Part shown: piece after piece, positions 22,284 to 34,766 of the stretch
How the letters are laid out: each line of letters starts with the position of its first letter
Position numbering within the stretch: position 1 is the stretch's first letter
Assembly: GCA_000729835.1 (NCBI GenBank)
Contig: JFHB01000032.1
Coordinates: forward strand, 170,859 to 234,858
DNA from: Atkinsonella hypoxylon
Lineage: Eukaryota > Ascomycota > Sordariomycetes > Hypocreales > Clavicipitaceae
Direction: 5' to 3'
Length of the DNA: 64,000 bases
Translations under genes and position numbers: made by a program
Notes under the pieces: model-generated
Seen by the model: only the letters and a program-made list of their open reading frames with translations
What the model was told of the DNA's origin: nothing
The model's database searches: none

Positions 22284-24235
22284 TCAGGCACCTTCCTCCC
22301 TGATCAGCGGCTCCAGTGATATGCGTGACCCTGGTGGCACGGCCATGCCCACGCTGTCCAACCTATTCAGCTTCCTGCCGACGTAGCCGCCCAGGCCACC
22401 ATCCATGCGATTATTCAAGTACGGGACCTGATCGTCCACCTGGCCCTGCGCCAACGCCGCCTGGAACGCATCCGGGTTCAGAATCGGCATCAGCCGGTGA
22501 GTAGGGTAGAACCTCCCCTTGATGAACTGCTCATTGAGCGTGGCGTTTTCCTTGACGAGGCCCCAGCGCCATGGCTTCGAGGGGTTGACCCGGTTACGCC
22601 AGGCTGATTCGTCTCGCAGCGCAATGGGCAGTTCATCTTCTGGGAGGAACGAGGGGGACTCTGCGGTCACAAGCTGGTAGACGTTGCCGCCGAAGAAGAC
22701 TGCGCCGGGGTACTCTTTCCGGGTGAAGATGTAACGGAGGCCCATGATGAGGGAGTCTTGGGAGAGGAGTGGTTCGGAGGGGACGGGCTTGATGCGGAGA
22801 CAGTCGCCTATTTCGATGCGTTCTGCACCGAAGAAGCAGCCGTAGTAGGGGTACGGGTCTGCGTTGGGGTCTCCATTGAGTGGGCACCAGAGGGAGTAAG
22901 ATGCGTCAATGCGCGAGGCGGCTAGTTTGGAGGCGTCGAGCGCGAGGAGCTCGCGCTTGGAAGGATCGTTGGCCACGGTGTGGAAGAGGGCGTCCCAGGG
23001 GATCTGGTCGAAGGATCTGTCTTTGAGGTCTTGGAGGGCGACGGGGGGAACGGAGAAGGCGTGGAAAGGACGCAGGTCGGCAGCAGACTTCGAGACGGGT
23101 TGTTGGGGGGCAAGGGCGTGGGCAATTGGGAGCATGGTTAGCTGGTTGGTGTTAGGGGTTATGGCAGATATCACGCCCAGGCGCCAGGTGCTGCCGTTTT
23201 GATACCATGTTAGTTCGCCGATGCGGAAGAGAAGTGAGCCCTGAAGGGACCAGCGGACAAGTTGTTTTGGAGGAAGCGGTTGCTGCTGCTGCTGGGGTGG
23301 TTGCGGTTGCGGTTGAGATTGAGCTTGGCTTGGTTGCTGTGTTGGTTGTGGTTGCGGTTGCGGTTGCGGCTGTGGTGTATTCGAGGTTGATCGAGAGGAA
23401 GGAGCGGCTGCCGATCTACCGCTCGGTTTTGTAGTTATTGATTTTGGAGTTGGTGTTTTGGCCGCCGAAGCAGGGGTAGCAGCAGCAGCAGAGGGTGTGG
23501 GTTTTTGCCCTGGGATGGGCGGCAACGGCACTGGCGTCACCTTGTGAGGAACTGCTGCAGCGGACACGGGAGTTGGCGTGTTCGATGCTGATTGAGTCAT
23601 GGGGACGGATCCTGGTGTCGGTACAGGGACAGGATTTTCACTCGAGGTGATGATGAGCTCGTCCATCGATGACGCGAGTTTAGCCTGACTAGGCAGATTA
23701 CAGTGCACACAGCAACAATCCTTGTAGTCCTTCGACGCAGAAAGAAGCCATATTAGATGGACTCCAAACTCCTGGGGGCTCTTGTACAGCTTGGGCTTGA
23801 CGGGATACCCTGATACCCAGAGATGCTTGGATTTTTCGTACAGCCAGTATCCGCGGGGGAACTGTACGTACCAGGGACTTCCTTCTTCAACCATGCTGTC
23901 AGCATTCCATGCATATGTGTTTTTGTTTCTCATTTTCGAGCAAATATATATTCTCGACATATGTTTTGCAAAAGATTCGGCTTACCTTCAGGATTGGGTG
24001 AGAGCTCTTGCTTGAGCAAGATGCCGAGTTTGATGCGCCACTCTATGAATCGCGGATCGTCCTCAGCTAGACGTGTCATTTGCGGTTTAATTCTAGGCAT
24101 CTTCTCCGTCGCTGCGGGATCCTTGCCAGCAGCCTTTTTGGTTGCAGTGGCCGTAATCGGCCAATAGCCTGGGCCCGTGTCAGCACCGTCGCTGCGAGCG
24201 ATGCGGAGGACGTCGAATTCCTTGGTATCAGACAT
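22284..24235 (-). CDS. clr2: Clr2-like transcription-silencing protein
   Basis: Exons (descending) are 24235-23986 and 23884-22284, separated by a 101-bp intron with a CTGAC branch, giving 616 aa. Joining the exons makes NPEEGSPWYVQFPRGYW. This belongs to the segment PRGYWLYEKSKHLWVSGYP...SPQEFGVHLIWLLS followed by DCCCVHC, which I recognise as the conserved N-terminal part of fungal Clr2 proteins. A second conserved block (LFRIGELTWYQNGSTWRLGV) is the second Clr2 domain. Between them lies a Pro/Gln/Ser low-complexity linker of about 130 residues with QP repeats. In fission yeast Clr2 is a subunit of the SHREC histone-deacetylase/remodeller complex and is needed for heterochromatic silencing. 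A nuclear location is inferred from that. The gene is divergent from nse1. Confidence 0.75.
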
Positions 24236-25417
24236 GGTGATGGCGAAATCTGAAACGAGATACAGGCGGCCTCGTCTGTCGGGATTCCGGGTGTGCAGTT
24301 CGTACACCTATGGCTTCAATTGAGGCGTTTTTCAGAATGGCGCCCCCGTGGCCGCTCAGGGGCTCAGATGTTATTCAGATGCATCGACTTCGGGATCGCC
24401 GTGGTTGAAGGAGTGGTGTGTGAGTAGACACGCGCTGAATGGATGAGGAGGCGGTTCAGCTCAAACTGCCAGCTCTGCCCTCTCTCAATGCTTATGAAGC
24501 CCACAAAGTGCCTATTCGGGCCGTTTATGGTAGAAATGCGGCTGAGCAGTGTTCTGCATTTGAGAAAAAAGTTGATGAACGAAGGGGGCCACATTCATTC
24601 ATCGATGTTGGTAGTTGTTTCGATGAGTCAGCAAGTAACTACCCGGGAGGCGGGCTGCGGACGTTAAACCACAGGATCTCACGCCTTGTCGGTATCTACT
24701 AATGCTATACTTGGAACCATGAATTTGAGGACGTTCCAATGTGATGAAGTCGGGAGTACAAAAGGTAATTAGCTACCTAATGCAACACATGATGCTATGT
24801 GCCATGTGGCGCTTACTTAGGAAAAAACAACTTCAATAGCAGGGTGAGCATTTTATAGAGCAGTCGATGAAGAAACCATACGGCACGCTGCTCTTCATCG
24901 ACATTTAACACAATGGTCGTTACTCCAATGTCAAATTGCGCAGTGGTGCTCGGCAGTGACATTTCAAATGAGACATCGCCGTCGATGGATGAGCAGATCG
25001 TCCGATTGAGTATTTTTTTTGTTCTAATGGCGGCTTGTATTAGACCGGAACCCGTGTGCGTAGACCAACCCGAGGACATGAGGACATTGCAAAAGACAGA
25101 CAGTGTAATTAGCTGGAGCCAGCACAGTACGGAGTAATTGCATTGCATAGGAGGAATATGTCCTTGATCCTGAGCTCAACACGCGCAACGCGCACCACAC
25201 GCGCTTGACTTTACGCGTCGCAACATCGAACACTAGACTCCACTATTAACATCAAGATCAAGATTAAGGCCAACATCACGGCAGCTAGCACGTCCGCATT
25301 CACAATCGGAATAATTCTTGGGAATTACGAAAAAGGAAAAAAAAAACCACCAATAAAAAGAAATTCATTCTAGAGAGAGGATCTCGGGTCTGGCCGACTC
25401 ATCATCCATCGCCGGTA
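24236..25417. promoter_or_regulatory. Shared divergent promoter region of clr2-like gene and nse1
   Basis: These 1.18 kb separate two outward-facing start codons. Short ORFs at 24364-24702 have no recognisable product. One TACGGAGTA 9-mer lies at 25128-25136, about 280 bp before the nse1 ATG, and an A-rich tract is at 25338-25350. Confidence 0.5.
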
Positions 25418-26419
25418 ATGGACGCAGTCCTCGGCCCAGATTATGATAACAGCCATCGAGCATTCCTCCAAGCTCTGCTCGCCCACGCCACCATCACATT
25501 TGAAGAAGCTCAGCCCATGCTAGCCGCCATTTTGAACGCAGACGGCCACCAAGAATCAGAAGTGCGGCCAGAGCAAATTACCCAAGATGATTTCCAACGC
25601 TATATCGAGGCAGCCTCCGAAGCGGCATCCCTCTTTGACTACGAGGTCCGCAGCACCACTCACCAAGTCACCAAGCAGCGCATCTATGCGCTCGTCAATA
25701 CCCAATCTGACCCGCAGACACAACTCGCCACTATCTACAACCCCGAAGAGCTTGCTTTCATCAAAAGGGTACTAGACGGCATGTTTGACAAGTACAATAC
25801 GCCCCGCATGGAGGTGCTCGCTATTACGGAAATGCAGGCCATCAAGCTGGCGAGACCATCGAACCGCCGGCAAAGCTACATGAATGTCGATGAGGCGGCA
25901 GCAGACTCGGAAATGTCATCCACGCAGGCAGTAGACAAGGGACTGAAGCATAGCGAGGTGGAAACGGTGCTGGCCAGCCTTGTCGAGGGAGGCTGGTTCG
26001 CCAAGAGTCGAGATGGCTTCTACGCGCTGACCCCGAGGGCATTGATGGAGCTGCGGCCGTGGCTGATCGAGACATATAATGAAATTGCTGCTGCCGATGA
26101 GTGGCAGAGGATCAGATTTTGCGAGGCCTGCAAGGACATTGTGACGATTGGACTAAGGTGCTCTGAGCCTGATTGCGTGCTGAGGCTGCATGACATTTGC
26201 CAGGGCGCATTTTGGCGTGCAAGACGGACCAATAAATGTCCCAAGTGCGAGACGGAGTGGAAAGGCGATCGATATGTAGGCGAGAGGGCGGTGACTATGA
26301 CGGAGGCGTATCAGAAGGGAAGGAGGAAAAGAGGTGCACGGAGGAGTACGCTAGCAGAGGATATATTTCGACAGGCTGGGATCGAGGAAGGGACAGATGA
26401 CGAGGATGGGGATTCATGA
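25418..26419 (+). CDS. nse1: Nse1, RING-like subunit of the Smc5-Smc6 complex
   Basis: A single exon of 333 aa, with ATG directly after a short A-rich leader. Residues 1-230 fit the tandem winged-helix region of Nse1 (HRAFLQALLAHATITFEEA; KHSEVETVLASLVEGGWFAK). The C-terminal variant RING uses C235, C238, C248, C253, H258, C261, C274 and C277 (FCEACKDIV...CVLRLHDIC...CPKCETEW). The last 50 residues are basic then acidic. Nse1 binds Nse3 and Nse4 in the Smc5-6 complex and has E3 ubiquitin ligase activity that supports DNA repair in the nucleus. The length is close to the family's usual 300-350 residues. The downstream gene lies in the same direction 1.3 kb away, so this is not an operon-like arrangement. 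Confidence 0.88.
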   Translation: MDAVLGPDYDNSHRAFLQALLAHATITFEEAQPMLAAILNADGHQESEVRPEQITQDDFQRYIEAASEAASLFDYEVRSTTHQVTKQRIYALVNTQSDPQTQLATIYNPEELAFIKRVLDGMFDKYNTPRMEVLAITEMQAIKLARPSNRRQSYMNVDEAAADSEMSSTQAVDKGLKHSEVETVLASLVEGGWFAKSRDGFYALTPRALMELRPWLIETYNEIAAADEWQRIRFCEACKDIVTIGLRCSEPDCVLRLHDICQGAFWRARRTNKCPKCETEWKGDRYVGERAVTMTEAYQKGRRKRGARRSTLAEDIFRQAGIEEGTDDEDGDS

Positions 26420-27733
26420 GACCTGCTGCAATGTGGCAAAATAAGGATACCAGAAGATTATTTTCACACGATGAGACATCAAACTCGATGGGGCGAAACA
26501 AGGACATTCATCGTGGGGAAGGTTTCTTTTACTCAAATCATTGGATCTCATGCTCGCAAAAATCTATCGCCGGGCACCATGAGGAGATGAGGGAACTTAT
26601 TCCAGAACTGATCCAAGTTAAATGGGACATTTTCTCGTTGTTCCCAACCTGCCAGGTTCTGCCAAGCTCTGCACAATGCAGTCTAGACCGATGCTTATTA
26701 TGGATAAAGATGACTTGTCTGGAAGGATCTGGCTGAAGAGACTGAGAAATGGGACAAGTCGATTCGCACAGAGGGGACGTATCACGACATCAGTAGCTTC
26801 ATTCCGAAATATCAAGAAGACGAGGCAGAAATGAATGCAGCAAGTCTAGGTGCTCTTTGACCCAGGACATGGAGTCAATAAACCCTGTAATCAGCGAGGA
26901 ATGTCTGAATAGTTATATGCGTAGATGGCTAATATCTTACTAGTAGTCAACTTGAGATTCCTTTAGGTTGGCAGTAACTTACATCTGAAAGGTGACCCTT
27001 TGATTGGAAATATGGGCAGTATTGTCATGCATACCAGATGCGCAATTAAGCACGCTGCTATCAGATCTACGCTTCTGTGGACGATTGGCATCACGGTTCG
27101 CAGACACGCACATGACCTATCTCGCATTCCAATGTACCACCCCGTGCCTAGACACGATTTTGCATGTAGTTGGCCAAGTCTCACGTATACAGCTGCACGT
27201 AAAAAACTGCAGAACTGGACTCCCTAGGGCCAGAAACTAGAAATCGAGATGCATGATGTGGCTTATGACATCATAGGGTCTCGGTGGCGGTGCGAATCGG
27301 CCGCCGGCGAATGGATTTGCTTATCGCTGTCGCATCCTTGCTTTAGCTTTTGCTTGGCCTCCGCCTCAGCTCTCTCATCAGCTCTACGGAGCTTTACGCG
27401 CGCGCTCTCAATAATCCAGCAAGAACAAAGAAAGAGGACGGTGGCCACACAAAGTGGTACACTAGGTTCCGGTTTCAAGGAGGCCACACTCGACTTGCCG
27501 TCTACTAAATAAATATCAAGGGTCTGGTGCGCCCTAAGCGTCAATGATCCCATCCCAGCCACAACCCATATCAATATAAACACAGGCTATCCACCCATTC
27601 TCGCAATCACAAGCTTGCTTTTCTTGACGTAAACTATACAACGCCCACCTGCTCTATCTACGTTATTACCTAAACCTTAATCCCCGAATACATCGACTCT
27701 CAACTCTTGAAGAGCACCACAAGACTGCCCACA
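26420..27733. other. Intergenic region between nse1 and the membrane protein gene
   Basis: Same-direction spacer of 1.3 kb. It should include the nse1 3' UTR and the promoter and 5' UTR of the downstream gene, whose start context is CCCACAATG. No ORF here shows a recognisable domain. Confidence 0.5.
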
Positions 27734-29078
27734 ATGTTCGAATACTTCACCTATAGAAAAGTCAAGAAGCACAAGGATGAGAAAGCAGCCAAGGAGGAAG
27801 CCGGAAAGGAAAGCGAAGCCTCACGGTTATCTGAGCCAGGGCCCATCGACGTCGTCGATGCATCACGCCCCAAGAAACACCATCACGACGCAGACGCAGA
27901 CGCAGACGCAGACCGAGCTGTCATACGCCCCGGTGACGAGAACTTCCTCGAAGAACTTATCGCTAGCGACGATGCGCCAGCCCCTCCTCTCCCGCCACGC
28001 CTCTACTCGCGCGACCTAGACTGGCCCTCCGACAACGAGGACACCTATGTCGGTCCATCCAGCCAAACCACCGACGCCCCCCCGTCTGCGCCCTCACCAA
28101 AAGTCAAAGATGCCAAGAAACAAGGCCGCCTCTCTGCCCTCTTCACCCGCAAGAAACAACCCTCCGACAACCTCCAGCCTGCCACTCCCGCCACAGCGGC
28201 AACAACACTCGTCGAGCAAGAAAAGGAGAAGAAAGACCTCTCCAAAGTGCTAGACCGGCTCAACCTCGCCGTGAAAAATAACAAGGTCATCTCAACAGAC
28301 TCCTCCGCCGCAATAACCAGCTTCACAAACGTCTTCAAGGACCTCGTTAACGGCGTGCCCACCGCCTACGACGACCTCATGAAGATTATAGATGATAAGG
28401 ACGGCGCCCTCGCCAAGGGCTTCGACAAGCTGCCCACCTCGCTCAAGAAGCTTGTCACCCAGCTCCCCGACAAGATCACGTCGAGCCTCGGCCCGGAATT
28501 GCTCGCTGCTGCGGCGGCAAGCCAGGGCATCAAGACCGACACGAGCGGGGGCCTCAAGGGCACCGCCAAGAATGTCTTCATGCCGACAAACCTGACGCAA
28601 ATTGTTACAAAGCCGGGTGCTATTGTCGGCATGCTGAGGGCCATTGTCGGCGTGTTGAAGACGAGATGGCCTGCGTTTATTGGCATGAATGTGATTTGGG
28701 GTGTGGCCCTGTCGTGTAAGTTTTTATCATTCTATCCCCCCTTCTCCCCCCCCCCCCCCACTTCCTCGACTCAAGCTTTTATCAAACATGGGTTGAAATG
28801 GATGATGTGGAGAAATGCTAACATGCTCGGCTGGGAAAAAAACAGTACTACTCTTTGTACTCTGGTATTGCCACAAGCGCGGCAGAGAGGTCCGTCTCGA
28901 AGGCGAGCGCACCGCTGATGGAAGCGATCGCATTGAGGAACTGCCCGATGATTTGCCTCTTCCTGCGCCTGAGGGGCCACGTCGTGTCGATACCTTGCTG
29001 GACGAGGTTGAGACGCCGGAGGCGAGGGGGAAGAATACGGACAAGGGGAAAGGGAAGGTATACGTGGAAACACGTTGA
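27734..29078 (+). CDS. Conserved fungal single-pass membrane protein, function unknown
   Basis: Exons are 27734-28715 and 28846-29078, joined in phase across a 130-bp intron with a GCTAAC branch, giving 404 aa. The start is at ATG 27734 (MFEYFTYRKVKKHK), with A at -3. A highly charged N-terminus includes a His-rich patch and an (Asp-Ala)4 microsatellite. A basic segment (SALFTRKKQPS) and a helical block of roughly residues 170-300 follow (DLSKVLDRLNLAVKNNKVIS; ITSFTNVFKDLVNGVPTAYD). Splicing completes a transmembrane helix near residues 311-335 (VIWGVALSLLLFVLWYCHKR). A short acidic tail comes next. I recognise this only as a conserved hypothetical family. The topology and any organelle are not determinable here. 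The gene converges on bre2 with only 161 bp between stop codons. Confidence 0.75.
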
Positions 29079-29239
29079 GACTTAATGAATCGACGAAATT
29101 GATACATGATTACCGGGCAACGTAATGAATATTCTTAGTCTTCTCTTATATAGTCCTCGCAAAACATAATGGGTATCTTAGACTGTCCATCCACTGTGCA
29201 ACGGTGGTCTTTTTTTTTTTTTTTTTCAAATACGAGAAC

Positions 29240-30997
29240 TTAATCGTCCTGCACCAGTTCTTTAATCTCTTCTCTCCCTGGAGCCGCAGCCACAGCCTCG
29301 CTCTTCTCCTGAACCCCCTTCTTATCCGTGGCTCCGCCTCCATCCTGCATCCAAAAGTCTACTTCGTCAATAATGTCATACACTACATCTTCAGCTATTT
29401 GCTCCCTATACCGCTCGTATATGCCACGTATTTTCCGTAACGAACCCGTAGTGCTATCCGTGTTGGGTTGTCCATAGTCCGGAGGGGGATACCAGAAGTC
29501 GGGCCCAAAGTTCACCTCGGCTGCTCCGCCGCGGAAGATGCTTACAGCAGGGTAGTAGCCTAGCATGCCGTCGTCGAGGCCCTCTCTCGCGCCGACCTGG
29601 GGCTGAGGCCTGGAGGCAGGCGGCAAGAAGCCAAGGAGGTTTTCAAATGCGGTGCCAATTAGCTTGCCGTTTTTATAAACTTTGATGTGTGAGTTCGGAA
29701 GGGTCCTGAGCGCGGGGATGGTGTGAAGTGGGTTGGGTGGTTCTGAGGATGATGAGGAGCTTGATCCTCCCACCGGAGAGGGGTTCATTAAATCTTCTAG
29801 CTCCTTGACGGTGTGGTATTCGATTTTCTCAAAATAAGTGTGTGCTTTGAACCGGATGGGGACTCTGTCGCGGACAATATTGGCGGCCTCTGCAGAGCTT
29901 GGTGGCTCGTTATCCGCGGTGTCAATTGCTGGGTTGTAGGTGCTGGTCATGATTTTCCGGTGCAGGTTCTCGGATGGTAATTGAATCTCAAGGCCGATGA
30001 CGTCGCCTTCGCGGATGCCCTCCCCTGGAGGGAAGAACTCCTTGGGCCGCGACATGAAGACCTTCTCACCGGCCACATCACGGATGCCATAGCTGTATGC
30101 ATCGAACCCGACTGGCGCGTCCAGCGACGCCTCTCGTCTTGCCCATCCCATGCGCACGTGTTTTCCCAATTCTGGTTTCGAGCCAGGCTCTTTGCCTTCA
30201 TGCACGCCCTGGGTGATCTTACACTCCCAGTACCACCGCCCTTCCCTCACCGCTACATTCGCTCGTGCCATACGAAAGCCTTTGTCGGTGGTGACGCCTC
30301 GGCCTGTTTTGTCGAAAAAGACGCTAGTTGCCGCATCCTCAAAGCTCATGTGGGGTCCGAAGGGCTCGGGCTCGGTTTGACGATAGTATAGTGTGGAGGG
30401 AAAGAGAGGGTCGGCAATGCAATGCGTGTAACGAAAATTCTTTTTGTTGAAGACGCTGGTTTCCATAAATCAGCACAAAGGACTCGGTTGCGAGGCGAAC
30501 GAAAATCAAACGAAGAGCACCATGATTGTGGTGTCTGGGACTACGTACTGGTCGGAGGTCTCGAAGAATCCCGTGGACTGTCCGTCATGGCTTTGAATTT
30601 CGTGATGCAAGGTCATGATTGGACCACGAGGGAGGTCGAAATCTGATGGCTTCGGCGGCGCCAGCTTGTAACGCAAGGGGGAGTCGACATTGTCCGAGTT
30701 CTTGGTCGACCGGTGGTCTGGCACTGCGGGGGAGCTATCGCGGCCTGCTCCCTTGGCCTCTCGCTTCTTCAAGCTGTCTTTCTTCATCCGGCCTGCCTTG
30801 GAGCTCCGTGATTGGGACGCATCATCGTGAGGAGGTAGCTCGGATGTGCCGGCATCTGGATTTAGGGGCGATGGCACGGCAGGGCTGTGGTCGTCTTCAA
30901 AGGCGCGTTTCTGTGGGATAGATGCAAGCGATGTGCTAGGTGTAGGCTCGCGCTTTGGAGTGTCGTTGCCCGCAGCTACCCCAGACTCTGCAGCCAT
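29240..30997 (-). CDS. bre2: Bre2/Ash2-type SPRY subunit of the Set1 COMPASS histone methyltransferase
   Basis: Exons (descending) are 30997-30549 and 30455-29240, with a 93-bp intron containing a CTGAT branch, giving 554 aa. The join yields ETSDHVFNKKNFRYTHC followed by IADPLFPSTLYYR, the conserved entry to the Ash2/Bre2 SPRY region. The SPRY core runs from about residue 195 (GRGVTTDKGFRMARANVAV; REGRWYWECKITQG) to about 430 (YYPAVSIFRGGAAEVNFGPD). Two insertions rich in Ser or acidic residues interrupt it. The C-terminus (YREQIAEDVVYDIIDEVDFW) matches the amphipathic tail used for Sdc1 binding. COMPASS places H3K4 methylation on active genes in the nucleus. The N-terminal 120 residues are low-complexity. 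The gene is divergent from sreA. Confidence 0.88.
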
Positions 30998-32895
30998 AAT
31001 AAAAAAAATTAAAGTAAAATAAAATAAAGCTGCACAAACTCGGCTCGGTCGAAGGGTTTGCAGGATTAGAGCCCACGACCGCAGCCGTGAAAAAACGAAC
31101 TCTGAATATCAAACTGATGCTCGGACTGTGGGTGGTGCGTGGCAGATTGATGGAATCGATAAGATAAAAAGCTGTGGAGGAAAAGGAGAGCACGCGGTGG
31201 CCTAGCATGAGACACCCTAATAGGCTTAGCTTAGCTATGTATCTAGCCAATAATATTTTTAGAAGATTTTTATTCCCCTTAAGCCAACAAAAAGAGCAGC
31301 GTTAGGCTCTGTGTGTGAGCAACATCCACTTTTTTCTTGACCGCGTGGGGGCAAAAGGACCAATTCTATGCATCACAAATCTGGCTATCTGAATCCGGCC
31401 TAGTCTTTCCGATAGCCGATTATGTTGCTTGGTCCCCCTGCGTTGCTGGCAGTGGCTGTTGACCAATCAGGAGGTGGCAAATATAATCCGACGACGCTGA
31501 AATGGCAGGCTCCACCAAAAAGTATGGGGCTTATCAGAGGCGCCGAGTTGAACCTCAGGAGGGCCGGGGATGAAGTCGAGATCTTGCTTGCCAGAAGCAA
31601 CCGCGTGTTGGCTGACCTTGTGGGTTTGGACCATTGTACCGGGACAGGGGACACATATGTAATATTGGCGAGCACACCAGTTGTCCATCATCTTGTCTGT
31701 CGCCTGCCGCCTGCCGCCTGCCTTCTGTGCAAAAAGGAACAATTGTAAAAGTCCTTCTCTTCACCACGTCTCTCGGTCTGATCCTGCCAGTTCACGTCGA
31801 ACCCCCAGATCTGCGCTTCCCTACATCTATATACCGTCCCCACGTCCAGCCGCGGCTCGTTTCTGGCCCTGCCCGACTGCATGGCAATCTTCGAATCTCA
31901 TTGCATGGTTGCGTAGTATTTCGGCACAAAAGCACTTCTCTGCCCCACAACACGCCGTACGCAGACGCACCTGCGGCATTTGGAACTCTGAGAATTGAAT
32001 TTGCCGCTTCTGTCTAGGCACAGCTGCCTTGTTTCCTCGTAGAGAAAACGTTGTCTTATCTCGCCATTGTGGTTTCATCTTTCGTCTGCCGCCCCGCGCT
32101 TGGACACGTTTGAAGGTAAGTCTCCCCACACACCATGGACTTTGAGTTTTGGTTTTGATTTCATGATATCGTTCCATTTCTCTTTCTCTTACCTTTGTTC
32201 TGTCTCCCTCTCATTGCTGGCTGCTGGAAATGGCCATCGTCAGCCAGTCCTTTCACTCTTCACCACCAAGCCCCCCCTACCAACTCAACAAATTCAATCT
32301 CTCTCCTCTCGCTGATTGCATCCATGGCTTGCTCATTTTGACTCCGGGGCTCTCTCTCTCCTCCTCGTCTCGTTGCATCGTTCCTTCCCCGTCCGTGCCA
32401 AGCTCTAGCCAAGGTGGACTAAAGTTGCTGACTGCTGACATCCTGCCTGCTGCAAGGTCACCTGCTCCTGCCGTCTCACCTAAACTTTACGCTGTTTCGT
32501 CAGCCAAACGCATTTGGGTTCGGTTGGGACACGGCACATCCGACTTGCCTCACTGCATCACAACCTTTGTTCAGAGCCCCCGTATCCTCTGACATCGTTC
32601 CGATCTCACAAAGCCTATCGCCATCTTTTCGCGACGCAATCTTGACTTACCTCTGCAATTGCACTTGCATCGCACCTGTTCCCATCTCAAATCATTCGAC
32701 CCTTCGCGACTGACGCTGTATATCAGAACCTGCGTACTCTGGTCCTAAAATCCTATTCGGAATATCACACTCGCCGGCGAGTATCTTATCTAGTCTCTCT
32801 GGAGTCACTTTGATCTTTCCACCGCAGGTCTCTATCGCATACGTCCCCCACGCCATCGCCATAAAATCAATCTGGTGCTTCAATCACACGCTTGC
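30998..32895. promoter_or_regulatory. Divergent region of bre2 and sreA with long pyrimidine-rich sreA leader
   Basis: This 1.9-kb spacer faces both genes. The right half (31,690-32,720) is strongly C/T-rich on the plus strand, typical of long fungal 5' leaders. A candidate leader-intron donor, GTAAGTCTCC, begins at 32116. Possible acceptors follow, for example the CAG ending near 32726. No protein-coding ORF in it is convincing. Confidence 0.5.
31463..31469 (+). promoter_or_regulatory. CCAATCA box upstream of sreA
   Basis: CCAATCA matches the preferred core of the fungal CCAAT-binding complex. That complex, with HapX, is known to control iron-repressor genes such as sreA in Aspergillus. The site is about 1.4 kb before the sreA ATG. 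Function here is inferred only from the motif and the neighbour. Confidence 0.35.
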
Positions 32896-34766
32896 ATGCT
32901 GATGGGAGAGGTATCGCACGAGGTATCGCAATCGGCGATGCCGCCATTAGGCTATCAGCGCGAAGTAGGCTCCATGCGGACAGCATTGCCTTCACGGCCC
33001 ATGTCATCCAAACATCGCGACCCAACACCAGACCAAACATCGCAACATCGCCGAGAAAACCGCGCTCGACAGAGACAAGATTGTAGCATATCTCCTAGGC
33101 TAAGCGTGAGCCCTACCAATGATGGAACAAACTCGTCGAGAGGCCCCAGTCCTAGCTCAGCTGCTGGAGATTCTAACGCAAAAGCAAAATCGGGCAGTGG
33201 CACCTTTGGCCAAGGTGGACAAGTGTGCAGGTGGGCTTGATTGTTCCTTAGCCAAAGCATTTCAATCATTGTTAGGCTAACTGAAACAGCAACTGCGGCA
33301 CTACACGAACACCACTATGGAGGAGATCGCCTCAGGGTGCCACGATATGTAATGCGTGTGGCTTGTATCAAAAAGCCAGGAATACTGCCAGACCGACGAG
33401 TTTGAAAAAGCCGCCCAATGTGGTATCTGCTGGATCTGCTGTGTCTATGCCGCCAAAGATGACCGCATCAGGAACCAACCAAGGACCAAGTTCCACCTCA
33501 AACTACATATCTGCCGACCAAATGCCCACGGGAACGTGTCCAGGTGGCGGGAGATGTAATGGAACAGGGGGTGCTGAAGGCTGCAGTGGCTGCCCGGCCT
33601 TTAATAATCGTGTCTCAAAAACAGCCCAGCTCAATATGATGCAGAGACATAAGGGAGGCGGGTGTGGAAGCCGGACTGAGAACTCAAAATCCGAGTCAGT
33701 TCCCATCGATGTGAATGCCCTTCAGTCACAGAATTTAGACTCTTCCATGATTATTGCATGCCAAAATTGCGGCACCACTATAACTCCTTTATGGAGAAGG
33801 GACGAAAGCGGCCATACAATATGTAATGCTTGTGGTGAGTCTATGATGAGTAATTCTCTTGGAACTTGATTTTGTTTGGTCTTCACTATTTTTGACTTGC
33901 CAGCTATATTATCTACGGCGAATGACTGATCAATACTTTAAGGTCTCTACTACAAATTGCATGGAGTTCACAGGCCAGTGACGATGAAGAAAGCAACGAT
34001 CAAGCGGCGAAAGCGTGTTATCCCGGCCACGCAGGATGAAGATATGGAAGATGTTGCCGACTCACCCGAGGCACCTCAGATGGAACGAACTCCTGAACGG
34101 GGCACAGAAAATGTTGATGGATCTATCAACCTCGGAATACGACGTCGAGCAGAAATTTCTGCCGCAACCGTTGAGTCCAAGAGGCAATCGAATCAAAGTA
34201 ATGGTCAAACCTCGCCATTGCCATTGCCATTGAATCTCGCCGTGTACCATCAGGGAAGCGGTCATTCTATCAAGGCTGCAAGCTTTGGTAACGAAGATAA
34301 CCGCTTGGCCCCTATAACATCAATGGCTGCCATCTCTGATAGACAGTCCTCAATGTCTCCAGCATCATTTCTTTCTCCAAGACGAAAACGATCATTCTCA
34401 GCCACCGATACGGACACTGTCAGCAGTACAGACCTGGGACACGAAAGTGCGAAGCGAATTTCATCTATCAAGTCCATACTTAATCCACCACCTGGAATTG
34501 GCGTCAATCGACGCGGAAGTGCCGATATGGACGACTACACGTTGCCACCACTTCGATCCGCTGGTGGATTGCTGGGATCTCAAATGCAGTCTATTTCTCC
34601 GGGATTCAAGACGTCGCAGGACGGACATGAGCAAGGGGACCGAATTGATAATGATCGCCTCAAGGCAGAACGCCGACTGGCTCTGCAAAAGGAAGCGGAA
34701 CGCATGAGGGAAGAGCTCGCTGCAAAAGAGCGAGAACTTATGGAACTGGAAACCACTAATACTTAA
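32896..34766 (+). CDS. sreA: SreA/Urbs1-type GATA repressor of siderophore and iron-uptake genes
   Basis: Exons are 32896-33230, 33290-33834 and 33943-34766, with introns of 59 and 108 bp, giving 567 aa. Both junctions fall inside zinc fingers, and splicing restores them. GATA finger 1 has C111, C114, C132 and C135 (CSNCGTTRTPLWRR), and GATA finger 2 has C269, C272, C290 and C293 (CQNCGTTITPLWRR). Between them is the iron-sensing cysteine-rich region C195-x5-C201-x8-C210-x2-C213, diagnostic of the SREA/SRE/Urbs1/Sfu1 family. The protein ends in a coiled coil (about 530-565, RLKAERRLALQKEAERMREE), also typical. These nuclear repressors bind HGATAR sites and silence siderophore synthesis and reductive iron uptake when iron is plentiful. 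No siderophore gene is nearby. The start could also be ATG 32902. Confidence 0.92.
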
